Shown in pieces: positions 49,732 to 61,502 of a stretch of DNA of 64,000 bases (position 1 is the stretch's first letter; each line of letters starts with the position of its first letter). A program made the translations under genes and the position numbers. Source of the stretch: Trichaptum fuscoviolaceum. Its lineage: Eukaryota; Basidiomycota; Agaricomycetes; Hymenochaetales; Trichaptaceae. The notes below the pieces were generated by a model. It ran no database searches, was not told where the DNA came from, and was given only the letters and a program-made list of their open reading frames with translations. Location of the stretch: NCBI GenBank assembly GCA_910574455.1, contig CAJSYZ010000012.1, positions 1,729,317-1,793,316 of the forward strand, given 5' to 3'.

Positions 49732-51225
49732 TCACAGGAGTCCAAGACCATGTCTAAGTTCTTCCTCCAATCCAGGTAAATCTTCGAGCTGAACATCCTT
49801 TCCTGCGCCACCCTCATCAAGTTCCTCGCGCCTGCACCGTGTACATGCACACGTCCCGAATGCCCAGGGCTTGAGCTCCCGTCGTCTCTGTACCAGCGAC
49901 AAGTCTGGATTCACATACGTCGTGGTCAGCTCCTCCCCAGCCGAGATGGTCCTTTTAGCTCGAACAGTTATACGAGATAGTGCGGTCTTCCGGTCGGAAT
50001 GCCGAACGGAGACATTCGGGTCACAGGAGTGGTTCAGGTGGGAGTGAAGGACGTAGATGCCGCCGTGAGATTCGATGTCTAGCCAAGCAGATAGGGGTGT
50101 CAGGTATATATAAAACGCAATTGCATTTGTAGACTGAACGTACTGAGACTCATGCTTGTGAGCGCATGCAGGTATTTATCAAAGTCGAATAGCTTTGCCT
50201 TTATATCGTCAGGAATGGGCCGCTTGAGAATCTGCATGAGGCGCTTCTTGTCTTGTTGTTTGGTGGGCTCGAGAAACGCTTGAACGGTGAGGGAGTGTGC
50301 AGTTTTCCATGAAGTCATGTCCGGCATCAATCCTGGGTTCCTTTGAGTAGATATCACTTGGTTAGAGTTGATATGCGGGAGGACCGAAGCTGACTCACTC
50401 TGCAGCTTTCCATCGCTCCTCCACACCCATCCCTGCAAGTGAGTCCAAGAAGCGCATATCATTTTCGAGATCCTGAGCTCGATTCTGGCCGTATGCCATG
50501 AGAGCTCGCGCTATACATTGTGCAAGAGCGTGACAAGCCATCCATTCCGTCCTCCGGGCAAAGGCTAGTAATGGCACGACTGCAGGGTTTTGACCAGGAC
50601 ACACTAATGGGTGGACGCGCTGTGAGCGGCTAAGACAGAGTCGGTTGCAGAAACGAGCGGGACATGCAGCAGCGGTGGATGTGCATGCTAACGAGGCGGA
50701 GAGCGAGCTCAACGGTGTTGTGCAGAATGCACAGACGAGAGATTGGACTTGAAGGTTGTATATATCCCTGTCAAATCAATGTAGCACACTTCCAAGACAG
50801 TCTGAGCGAGCGCACCATTCTGGAGCGATTGCGAACGGATCTTCTTTCCAGATGTCCTCTCCTTCCTCAATGTCCTCTGTCGCGACCAATCCTTTTCCTT
50901 TCGGCGACCCAAAGTCAACGACTTTCACCTTCTTTGACCAACGGGTCACGTCTAGATTGTCAATGATACGAGACCTGGGATGCAGAGCCTCATTGCTTTG
51001 CTTCGAAGTGCCCGCTGTTTCGTTGCTCTTTGATGAAACTGGATGCGGGGACAGAACGAGATTCTCTGAAGCGAGAATCTTTTTAGCTCGTTTCTCGCTT
51101 ACAACCCAACCTTCATATTGGCTTAAAAGCAAAGCATGCAGCTTGTTTGTTCCAAGCGTCGGATTCTTGCTTCGTAGGTCTCTGAAGGCAGCTCTGAGCA
51201 CGTCGTCGGGTGGGGAAATAGCCAT
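49732..51225 (-). CDS. SET5: SET-domain lysine methyltransferase, Set5-like
   Basis: The ATG at 51225 begins MAISPPDDVLRAAF. The N-terminal region LRSKNPTLGTNKLHALLL...SEKRAKKIL is the helical start seen in fungal Set5 proteins. The SET domain opens with GKGLVATEDIEEGEDIWKEDPF. A cysteine cluster follows, interrupting SET as in SMYD/Set5. Later comes NHSCDPNVSVRH, the cofactor/catalytic motif, and ISAGEELTTTYVNPD. A post-SET CACTRC motif is near the C-terminus (about 49840). Introns are short. Yeast Set5 methylates histone H4 lysines; the same role here is by family inference. Transcribed away from the four-TM gene across a ~230-bp shared promoter. Confidence 0.75.
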
Positions 51226-51448
51226 GAAGTGAAGTCCTGTAGACAATACAATCCTGGAGGCTGCCAGTGGAATCCAGTAAAGTATTTCTCACACCAACTC
51301 TCATCAAGAAACAAGCGCTCTGCTCGCCGGAGTACAGCGGATGACTTACAGGATGCGCTATCGACCAAGAAATGAGTCGGGAAACCACCAGCAATCAGTA
51401 TAGACGCGATTGCCAGGATATTGATATTGAATTGGGAGCCTTGGTACA
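51226..51448. promoter_or_regulatory. Divergent promoter region
   Basis: About 220 bp separates the start of the SET gene (minus) from the start of the four-TM gene (plus), so both promoters must lie here or overlap. No TATA box or defined motif was recognised. Confidence 0.4.
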
Positions 51449-53264
51449 GTGATTCATGGACTATCATCAACCTTTCGCTCATATACTACCGCGCAGAACA
51501 AGGGCAAAAAACCAAATGATACATCAAGTGAAGTTCACTCTCATACAGGTGTATCGACTGCGCAGCAGTCAGTCCGGTCAACTTCGGGGCGATCTCTGGC
51601 CTATGATGTGCAGTCCAACAAAGAACGGGAAGCACATAATATACTCAACGCATATCCTGAGTCCCCGGACATTGTAAGCGGACCTCTGCACGGGTCGCGC
51701 TTCCATTTCCGCGCTGAAGATATGCTGAAAGAATCAAAGGAATGGGAAGCTCGTTTACAATATTGGTTTTCAGGTAATTATCTTAGTATCTTTCTTGCAG
51801 GTCAAGCTCTAATTTCATCTTCAAGATGATGCAATAAAAGAGCAAGCTGGCAGTCGAACAGACTTCGCTAGACGGAGTACAAATTACCGAACAATTAAGA
51901 GATATCTTGACATCCAAGTAAAATAATCTCGTCACTCCACGCGACACCAAATCTTAGTCTTATGTTTTAACTAGATGCACAACCTTGCTTAGTACGAACG
52001 CCGCGTTAAGCTATTGCAAGCAGAGCCTGTGCGTCTACTGCTAACGAGCTACATGATGTTATTGACGCCATATTAACGAGCAGAATGTATCATCGAGCGT
52101 TGACATTGCAGTCGGTGCACCATATTTGCAAACGTTCTTGGAGAAGCTTGGTCCTCGTAGCCAGACTTTGGTGAGCAGAACGATCATATTCAATGCATTT
52201 CTGGCTTGTTCACTGCGTACTTTACCTCTAATATAGATTGGTCAGCTTGCGCCTTTGCTAGAAACTGACTCGTACGAAGCAAAGGTGAGTTAACTTCAGT
52301 GGGCCATAAGATGCGCTCGTACTGACCAAATTAATTAGCCGTCAGATCATGCTATCGACGAGGTATTCTATCAGTCACACGTCATATCAATTGATGCTCA
52401 ATGTTATGCGTATCTTACCAGTATTTCTGGCTGATCGATACATCCATGATGGTTTTAGAAGCAATTGAAAGATTGGAGAGAATCGCTGAAGTATGTTTCT
52501 AATTCTATGCAACCACCTTACAGTCTCATTGTGTTTCTGATATATCCTAGCAACCGATATCTTGGGATGGTCCGACCGAGGAACCAGCGCCACCGGATGC
52601 AACACTTGAAGCAACGCGACTGACGGTGCCGATAGTGGGTCCATCGGAGACAGCAAATAGTCGAGCTTTGCAGTGGATGGAAATGAACTCTGGCAGGCCA
52701 GTTCCTTTGGACCAAGTTCGAAATGCGAGAGGAATGAACGATGCGCGCACAGAGAGCACAACTAACTCCTACAAGAGTAATATCGCCGCACAAGGTGTTG
52801 TTGCTGTCTTCGGTATGTTTGTACATTCCTCCTAGCATTTTGCAATGTTAACAATTTCTCTTGTGCTTGCTTACCTTGTCGCAGGTGCATCCGTATCGTT
52901 GTCGGCAGTATTCTCAGGGACGAGAGGCTCACTTCTACTTCTCTCTTGGTCGGCTGCTTGTTTTGTGACGGCATCCATCGCGACGGCAGGCATTGGCATC
53001 ATTCTTGCTTCAGGTATCGAACTCGATCGCAGGAAAACACTAAGGAGAATCCTGCGAGCGTATACAGTGTTGTCGGCGCTATTGATATTATCTGGCGTTT
53101 CACTCGCCAGTGTAGCGATGTCTGAACTCAACAACACCATAGATATTACGGAAGGCAGCAGCCGGGCACAGAAGGCTAGCGGATATTTCACAATATCGTT
53201 ATCATTCATGTTCATAGTTTCAGCGTGTGTAGTGAGGTTTAAATATGCTGACTGGCGGTCTTGA
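51449..53264 (+). CDS. Predicted four-TM membrane protein, unknown
   Basis: A multi-exon gene. The N-terminal soluble part contains STSGRSLAYDVQSNKEREAHNIL and FHFRAEDMLKESKEWEARL. Small exons follow near 51828-51917, 52085-52167, 52238-52286 and 52338-52362, then a longer exon from about 52457. The last exon, after the intron at about 52813-52883, is a membrane domain with four hydrophobic segments (about SVSLSAVFSG; LLLLSWSAACFVTASIATAG; AYTVLSALLILSGVSLA; YFTISLSFMFIVSACVV), ending KYADWRS. The start codon is uncertain: ATG 51456 is in another frame from the main first exon. No family recognised. Confidence 0.55.
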
Positions 53265-53530
53265 CCTGCGGAAAAATGATTGTATTCAGTAAAGGGTCGC
53301 ATAATATAAATAATGCAAATTAGAACGATAAACTACATGCAAAGAGCGACAGTGAAATAGCTTTGATTGCACAGATGGTCGAGTAAGGATAACTTCCGAA
53401 GATCCAAAGAAAGAAAAGAAAGATTCTAAAGCGTCCAGCTATTTCGAATGATAAACGAAGCTTACACATATACATGAAGATGGAAGGCACGGAGAACTCA
53501 ACACTCAGCAAAAGAGATTGTATCCGTACA

Positions 53531-56500
53531 CTATAATGCACGAGGAGAGGATGAATACGACGAGTCGCGTCGTCCACTGTGACCTTGATTGATGGTCGAC
53601 CGGTCATCCTCTGAGTCATCCCATTTCTCGCTCGCAGTTGCATAATAAGATACATCACTTGCTTGTGACCCAGCACGCAAGTAAGGGGACCTTGAGCCAA
53701 CGGCGCGGAATGCGGTCGGCGGAGGACTCCTTACTTGCATTTCGAATGCATTAGATGGTTCTGTGAAAGAACCATCATGTCGATCATGTTGAGGTGGGTG
53801 GAGAGACGTTGGTGTACGGGGGTCTTCTAAAACCACGGGTTCAGCAACAAAGGTCGGCCCAGGTTCGGGATTGTAGTAGGAGTAACGAGGTGGCGGCATT
53901 GGAGATGGGGCAGGTATATCGGAAGCTGAGTAGTAAGAAGGGTGTGGGGACACAGGAGATCGTCCTGGAGACATATGGGGACCTGGAGTCAGCAAATCAG
54001 ACGCATCAGGTTCTCCCGCTACGACGTATTGTAAATCTACATGACTTGACGAAGCAATAGATTCCTCCTGCCAGTCGCGGGCTTTAGGACTATGAGTAGC
54101 AATTCCTACGGTCTGGGGTGGAGTCATTTCATGAACGAAATCACCTGGACTGCGAGTAGGAGCAGGCTCATAGCCATCGAGCTGACTACCCTCCGAGATT
54201 GATCGGTCATGGCACATAGGTCTGCACTCAACATCCTTCCCCAGTTCGACCACGCTGGGGGTTACCTTGTGAGCCTTTCGACTTTGGATCCCCAATTGTT
54301 TCTTCAAGTCTCCCTTCACCCACATCTCTCTCACGATGTCACGATCTAGAGGGAAGAAACTCGATGAAACAAATTTCACGATAAATCGAGGGCCTAAAGG
54401 CAAATAAGTACGGGAAGAAGACATTTGATCATTATGAATGATCTTACCAAGAGCAACGCAGGTAGTTACAAGTACAGTGGCCCAGAAAGTAACCTCTCCG
54501 TAAAGGACAACCACCTCATCATTGAAGTCAATGGAGTTGAAGGCTGAATAGATGGCAATCCATATCAACATGACTAATGATGAACCACAAACAACAATCC
54601 ACGTGATGACAGTCCAGCTGTTACATATTACATGTCAGAAACGCAAAGCAAGAAGGAGCGGCAATACTGACTAGTGTGTGTTTAGCCCAACATAGGTATT
54701 CGCACTAATAATTGCCACAACGGCAACTGTCGTCCCAAAGTCGGCGAGCGAGTCAATGCCCTTCCCATTCCACGAGATCGCCGGACCTAGAGACCATGCG
54801 AAAAATGGGATGAAGAACATGACAACAGATTGGTAAAGACCATCTCCCATGTACAGCCAAAACTTCGTCCTCGTATAGTCCAGACCTCGGATACCGCGAA
54901 GATAGAGCTGAGGGAACGCTAAAGCTGCCTTTGCATTAATGTCCTGATCAAATGCTGTCGATTGGTAAGCTGGAGTTAAGTTCTCCTGTACAAATTGATA
55001 GTGACCTACCTCCGAGAGCAATGACCGGCAAAGAAGTGAAGACCAAATTGTACAGCAAAATGAACGTATACTCATAGAGATATGTCGCGTCGAAACTGGT
55101 GGGATGTATTAGGAGAATGCACAAAAACAAACTTTGTGAGTTGATGTAAACTGACCTATTGTAGAAGAGATACCAGAATGATGCAAACGTCCAGCTCACA
55201 TTCTGGGGAAATGATAAGCAAAACAAATGATTGAAATATAAGATGCACACCTTGTAAAAGAAGTTTGCATGCATATCTGCAATTCTCAAGTATGACCAAC
55301 GCCCATGGACAATGAGCAGTTTCGTTAGAAACCGGAATTGCCCAAACGCATAATCTGCGGACATCGCAGCTTGCGAGCCTTCAAGTCCAAGTAGCCCGCA
55401 CCCCACATTTGCCTCCTGAATCATAGCCACATCGTTCGCGCCATCACCGATTGATAACGTCATGGCGTTGCGTCCCTCTTTCACCTATTATTACAGGAGG
55501 TCAGTACAAATACTGATAGCTGTTTCATGACAGAGCACCTACCAACTTAACAGTCAAGGCCTTCTGGGCTGGCGACACACGACAACAGACAACTGTTTCG
55601 CATTGAGTGGCGAGATTCAAGAACAACGCTTTCAGCTCCGTCTCAAGAGCATAGCGCAGAGTATCACCATCGATAACGACCGCAAAGCTTGCCTGTGCGC
55701 CTGGAATAAAACCTCGATCCTTCGAAGTCCATCTTGGCGGGCCAAATACCGACGCTAGCTTGTTCAAACCAGCCTCAATCTTTGACCGCGCCTCCTCGTG
55801 TGACGTCGCAGTTAGGATCATCACGTCCATATCTTGCTTCAACAAGTTACAGCTGTATCCGATCTCGATGGCAGTCTGGACTTTATCACCCGTAAGAATC
55901 CAAAGCTTGATGCCTGCTTTGTGCAAAGTCTCAATGGCCTCGGGTACTCCTTCCTGAAGCTTATCCTCCAAAGCGGTGGCTCCAAGAATTTGTAGGGAAT
56001 GCTCAATCTGTTCGGAAGCTTGTTCAATAGCCTCATCACGGTCTGTTATAGAAGAGGACGCAGCATCGAACACCTTCGCCCAATCAGTATATTCCTCTTC
56101 GCTCAAATACCTGTACGCGATGCACAAGGTACGCAGACCACCGTTTGCAAAATCTTCCATATCCTTCAGCGTCTTCTGCTTCAGCAATGGATCGTGGTTT
56201 GCAGCAAGACGTTCATAAATCACCGAGTCCGCGCCTTTAGTGTACAGAACGATCCGACCTTCCGGATTGCGCACAATGACGCTCATACGCTTGCGTGTGC
56301 TGTTGAATTCGAGGATCTTTAAAGGGATGTATCGCTCCGGTGCTCCCATCACCTCAATATCAATTGAGTTGTTCGACTTCGCGACAAAGGGGAAGCCGAC
56401 GTCTCTCGCTGCCGCGACAAGCGCCGCCTCGTCCGGCGATTCTGCTTTGTACTCCAAGAAGAACGGCCTCATTCGGGCATCAGGCTTGTCTGGAAGGACG

Positions 56501-58947
56501 GAATGGCAGACTGCTAGAGCACGGAAGAAAGCAACGAGGTGGTCTCGCTGAGGCGATGATGTATCAGACAGGTCTTGTACAATTTGCGGCGATATCAGCG
56601 TGAGTTTCTCAGGCTGTTGCCAGCGGTTGTTGAATGTGCTGATCATCTTCTGGAGCATATCTTCCTTGAGCATTGCGAGCTGTTGAGTCTGTTCTTCTGG
56701 ATCCAGCGCATCTTTAATCCCCGCTCGTTTGGCAGAGCCACGCTGTGCCTCCGTTATACCCTCGCCATACTTCACGCCGTTGACTGAACATTTTTGGAAC
56801 TCCATGACATTCTGCGTAAGGGTCCCAGTCTTGTCGGAGAAGACGTACTCGATCTGCCCTAAATCGTCTGAGATATTCCAAGTCTTCGGTACGCAAGCAG
56901 TATCATACGGAGCGTAGAACATATCCACGTCCTGGGAAATGAAGTACGCTTGGATCGTCTTGACAATTTCGATTGAAATATAGAGCGATATTGGAACAAT
57001 ATTCTGGAAAGCAATGAGGCAGGATCTACAAATATTGTCAGCTGAGGGTAGAAGATAGAAACGATGATACGCACGCAAACGTTACGATGGCATTGATTAC
57101 TGGTGAGTCCGTAGGATCGCTGCCTTGCTCGTAGAATTTACGACTCGTGTCTGCCTTCCCATCCAAGACTCCGCTTGCGATGCCTGTGGCGAGGCACATC
57201 AAGATCAAGACGATGAAGTTCATCACGACATTGAAGTTTGTCTCCCGCTCGATCTTACTACGCTTGCTAGGAGTGCTACCACCGTTCAGCATAATCTTGG
57301 TGTCGGCACCAGTGTAGACGACGAGTCCAATGATCCAAGATGTGTTTCGAACCGAACACCCACGCAGCAACAGTTCGTTGATTGTAACCGGTTCAAGTTT
57401 GTTCTCACCCGTCTGTGAGTCCCGATACTTAAGGACACCATTGTAGACGTACAAGTTTGCATGGGGAGGTTCGGAGTCAAGTACGAAGCTCGCGTGCTCG
57501 ATATCCTCCTCACTCTGGAGAGAGGTGGTCGCTTTGAGTGAACGTCGGGGTTTCAGATTTGTCTCGCCGTCCAGATTTTTTGTCTCAAGATAGCATATTC
57601 CGTCTGGATCGGACGTAGAGAGTACGACAATATCCGCAGGAACCTGATCATTTTCGCGCAGCAGAACCACGTCACCAACTTCAAGCTTTTTCCACAACGT
57701 GCGTTCCCAATGAGCGGTCCCGGCGGCGCGTCGGTTCCAATCGACCACTCCAAACGATTTTCGCGATTGAGTCGACATCGCCTTGCCGGACACGGCTCCA
57801 ATCGATGTGCTTCGGAGCCTACTGATGTCTGCAGATGCAACCCGAGTATTTGTTGTCGACACCGTACCTAGAGCGACAGGCGGATAGGATAGCGAGTATT
57901 CACTTGGGTCAAGCTTCGACTCCACGCCCATGGTCGAGCTCCCACCGAGGGTCACACTGCTCATATCGGCGTGCTGGTCGTGGGTCGTAAACGTCCGGTC
58001 GCTATCGCTCGTGACGTCGCTGATCTCGCCACTCTTTTGCAAGACGATGTTTCCAAACGAGCCCGCTTCCTTGGCGCGCAGCTTCCGAACGCCCTTCGTT
58101 ACTTTTCCAGGAGGGTTGATGCCGAGCATCTTCTCAAACCACCCACGAGGGTCCGTCGGTTGATTTACGTTTCGCCAACCGCCGAGTTTCGTAGCCGCCG
58201 ATGTGTTCACCTCTTCGTCTAGCATAGCGCGGCGATAATCCTCTATGCCGTCTTTTATCGCGGTCACAGTGAGGATAAAGACGAGGGGAAGCATGGAAAT
58301 TTGGGCCGCAGCAGCGCCAAATATTTGGAAGACTACAGACGCGTTAGAGAACGAAGAAGATAGATAGCGTGAAACATACCTTGGAGAACCACGAGAGCAA
58401 GAAAGTAGAGATTTGCCACTCTATATGAATGATAATTTACTGTCAGTTGTTTGCAGTACATACGGTGCACCAAACTCACCGTCTGAACTGCTCGTAGAGG
58501 TTTTTCGGAATAAATGTGATGATTGTGTATTCTACGCCAGTCAGTTCGCAATGCAGCCCATCCTGAATAACACTCACTGGACGTCCGAACTTTGTTCCTG
58601 ACATAGCGGGCCAGGGGTTCGCCATGCGCATCCGCCTCTGACGGGTCGAGAACTGCATTCAAGTACACATTCCTCCTCCTCCCTGTGATCTGCACCACCG
58701 GCGTCTGCTCATCTGGCTGCGACGACTCTGAGGTGGCCTTCCTCTTGTCCTTGCTCTTGCTTCTGAATATCTTGAGGGAGCGTTTCTTCCGTCGCCGGAC
58801 ACGCAGCTCCTCTGCCTCTGCCTGGTTGATGGTCGAAGCTGCGGTGCGCACGGTACGGAGACGCAGCTCTGGGTCGATTGAGTCGTCATTTTCTTCGTCT
58901 GTGTCGAGGTCGTCCGGGTGAAGGTGCTGTCTGAAGAAGGGCGGCAT
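53531..58947 (-). CDS. DNF1: P4-ATPase phospholipid flippase, Dnf1/Dnf2 type
   Basis: A large multi-exon gene of roughly 1,600 codons, the usual length for Dnf1/Dnf2. The acidic/basic N-terminus leads to RRRNVYLNAVLD and NLYEQFRR (TM1 entry). The A domain carries LETKNLDGETNLK with the DGET loop. The P domain has VFSDKTGTLTQN (phosphorylated Asp, about 56835). The N domain has EYKAESPDEAALV and LYTKGADSVIYE. The hinge is GDGANDVAMIQEA (about 55448), then GLEGSQAAMSADYAFGQFRFL. C-terminal TM exons are split by several short introns, followed by a Ser/Pro-rich cytoplasmic tail of ~270 residues. It flips phospholipids to the cytosolic leaflet of plasma or endosomal membranes with a Cdc50 partner. 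Dnf1 versus Dnf2 cannot be separated here. Confidence 0.9.
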
Positions 58948-61502
58948 AATTCAGGAGGGACGAAATAAACTCCCACTCGGCGACTAGATAACCCAGAGGG
59001 GGTCTGGGGGTATTCGCTTCCCGCTGGCGCTTGCTTCAAGCTTCGCTCTTCTAACCAGCAGGATGAGCGGGGAAAGTGCGACCGTCGTCGCGGACGATGG
59101 CGAAGGGATGAAAAGATGAAGAGATGAGCAGCACTGGGCTGCAAAGTGCAGCTTGCGGACAACGTCTTGGTGCGGGCGCGGCGGCACTCTAGGCACTCGG
59201 CAAGCCTGACTAATCACAGTCTATATTGGGCTCTAAGACTGATCGGCATTCTCGGTTGTTTCTACCCTTGCTACGCATTTGGCTCTCATTTGCTCTCACT
59301 CATATACTTATTCTCGCTTTCTGTCTTCCCTCTTATCTGCTGCTTTGAACGTGAAAATTGTGCTTCTGCTATTGGCGACAGCCAGTGCTTGACTTCGAAA
59401 GTCCGGCAGTCGATGACCTGCTTCACTCTTATTCTTCCATCTTGATGATCAACACAGATGCCGCTGATGTCGCAGTCGAAGTCCTTCAGGGTAAGTAGTA
59501 CATATATTCATAGTCCGAGGCGTGTGTTTCACAACTCAGTCATGGAATATTTGCTCCTTGGGGCATTGAAGCTGTACATGTAGGTCTCACACTTTCCAGA
59601 CTCTCAGCTTTGCCAGCAGACTCAATGACGTTGGATTGATGACAATGATATGACCCAAGGTATTCGATATAGAAGCCGGTCCGGAATTGCACTAAATAAA
59701 TGTTCAGTCTGCGTGCCTTTTGTCATAAATTATTCGTTGTCATAAATGATTGCATGAACAGCAATGATTCACCCCAAAGTGCCTGTTCAATTGCATTGTT
59801 AGTGGGCTTGTCCCTCATCATATCCGCCAACTTGTCTCGCCTGCTTTGGTCTTGATGTTCCTCCCTCGATCTTGGTCAGACTCGATAGGCTTTCAGTCCG
59901 GTTGTTCGTATGTACTCAGCGATGTCTTCTAGCTGAGGTAATAATGTAATATGTCACTCCAGTCATTATGGGTGTCGAACAAAGATGACAACGACCAAAG
60001 AGAGAAATACAGATAGTACATCTCGCTTCAGAGAACTGGCAACGACTCGGAGGCGCTAGTGGAGAGTTACAAATGTACCAAAGACGGCGAGGTGGCGATA
60101 TGCCTTCTGTAGGAGCTTGCAGTACTCGGAGTGGGAGTCTTATACATATAACCCACATTCGAGCTTGGGCTGGCTTATCGGGGTGCCTCGCAATTGTTCG
60201 ACTACTTGTCGGTAGTCTCTGCCGTATCAGCAGTCGGCGACGATACCAGCTCATTTTTGAGGGTGGCATTCAGTAGTGACCCTCCATCGTCCAAGTTGTT
60301 CTAATACAAGGGATTTGAGCGTGGAGGCCGACGGATTTCCATCCTAAACATTTCTGCCTCGGGCGCGTGGTCTAAAGCCTGAAAGTGGGTCGGTGACTGC
60401 GATTCCGATGCACCGAGCAGGCTGCCTGATCCGCAGCACCAATTGCTGTCCTGCCGTTGTCCTGCAAAGTAGCATGAATGGCGGTGAAAATACTCAGAGC
60501 ATAGGGAGAATATTCAGTACGATCCACTGCACCATCTTCAGATATACCTTGAGTGGCGTTTGCGCGTCGGTGGTCCTGAGATATTTCATTAAATACCCAA
60601 GTAACATGTTAGAGAAATTTTCTTACTCACTGGGCAAACCATGACCTTCGATATTAGAGTCATCCTCACATAGAAGAAATTAAGAGCAGAGAGTCTATCC
60701 CACACATTTTGCGACTTATAGATCAGTAACGAGGTGTACTTAGAGTGCTTCATTTCATCGTCAAGAGCCCGTTTAGTTGTCTAATTATAATAAATGGATA
60801 TTACCAGGACTTGATGTGATTGATTATTTGTTCTAGAGGTAACGCCAAGTGAGGTTTCACTAAGACACCTGCGTTATCTTGAGGCCATAGCTTAGAGATA
60901 GGTCCCTCATAGATGCAGGTCATGGTTAAAGAAGACGCGTTCTGGCACGAGGTAGGACGCGTCAACAGAAGACAAACAGCGCGAATGTATTTGCGCAGTG
61001 GACACATAGGGACAAACAACACGGCCGCATGTTGGTTCGACTTTCTGCTCCGCCTGTCTCTTGCCCTTGTCCTTCGTCGCCAACGTCGCCCAAGCTCAGC
61101 ACGCGCGAAAACTCGTCCACAGCTTCTTTGCATCTCGCTGCGCTCGTCGCACGACCTGCTTAGGCTGTTGGGCAAACGTCGGCCAGAACGTCTAGTGTCG
61201 CATCTATAAGTCAGTATCTCGCTTCTAGATTGCTTTCCCGGCTAACTCTCTCCCAGGAAGGTGCTTCAGCTAGCAGACAAGAGCCATATTCAAGAAAACA
61301 TATAGAATCAAGCATATTTCTCTGCATCTGAACACACGATATCACGGTCATCTCACGACTACGATCTGCACTGACCCGCAATTCCCTTGAACGACTCATC
61401 AAGATTGTATATCACGACGTACATATATACTCGACCTTGTTTTCTTCTTTCTATTAACGATTTCAACACGCCTGTACGACTTAACAAGAACTTACGAACA
61501 AG
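58948..61502. other. Intergenic region with only weak gene candidates
   Basis: About 2.5 kb. A tiny spliced frame is possible at 59442-59581: ATGATCAACACAG..., intron GTAAGT...ACTCAG, then VMEYLLLGALKLYM and stop. A minus-strand frame at 61175-60801 has a Met-initiated segment (MTCIYEGPISKLWPQ...) that could be an exon. Neither is recognised and both could be chance. The rest shows no gene or RNA gene. Confidence 0.35.

Noticed and set aside
51240..51482. Minus-strand frame as a separate gene upstream of the SET gene
   Set aside because: Overlaps the SET gene in another frame and fills the divergent promoter; no family features.
59442..59581. Tiny two-exon protein gene
   Set aside because: Splice signals look good but only ~30 codons with no recognisable family; kept only as a remark.
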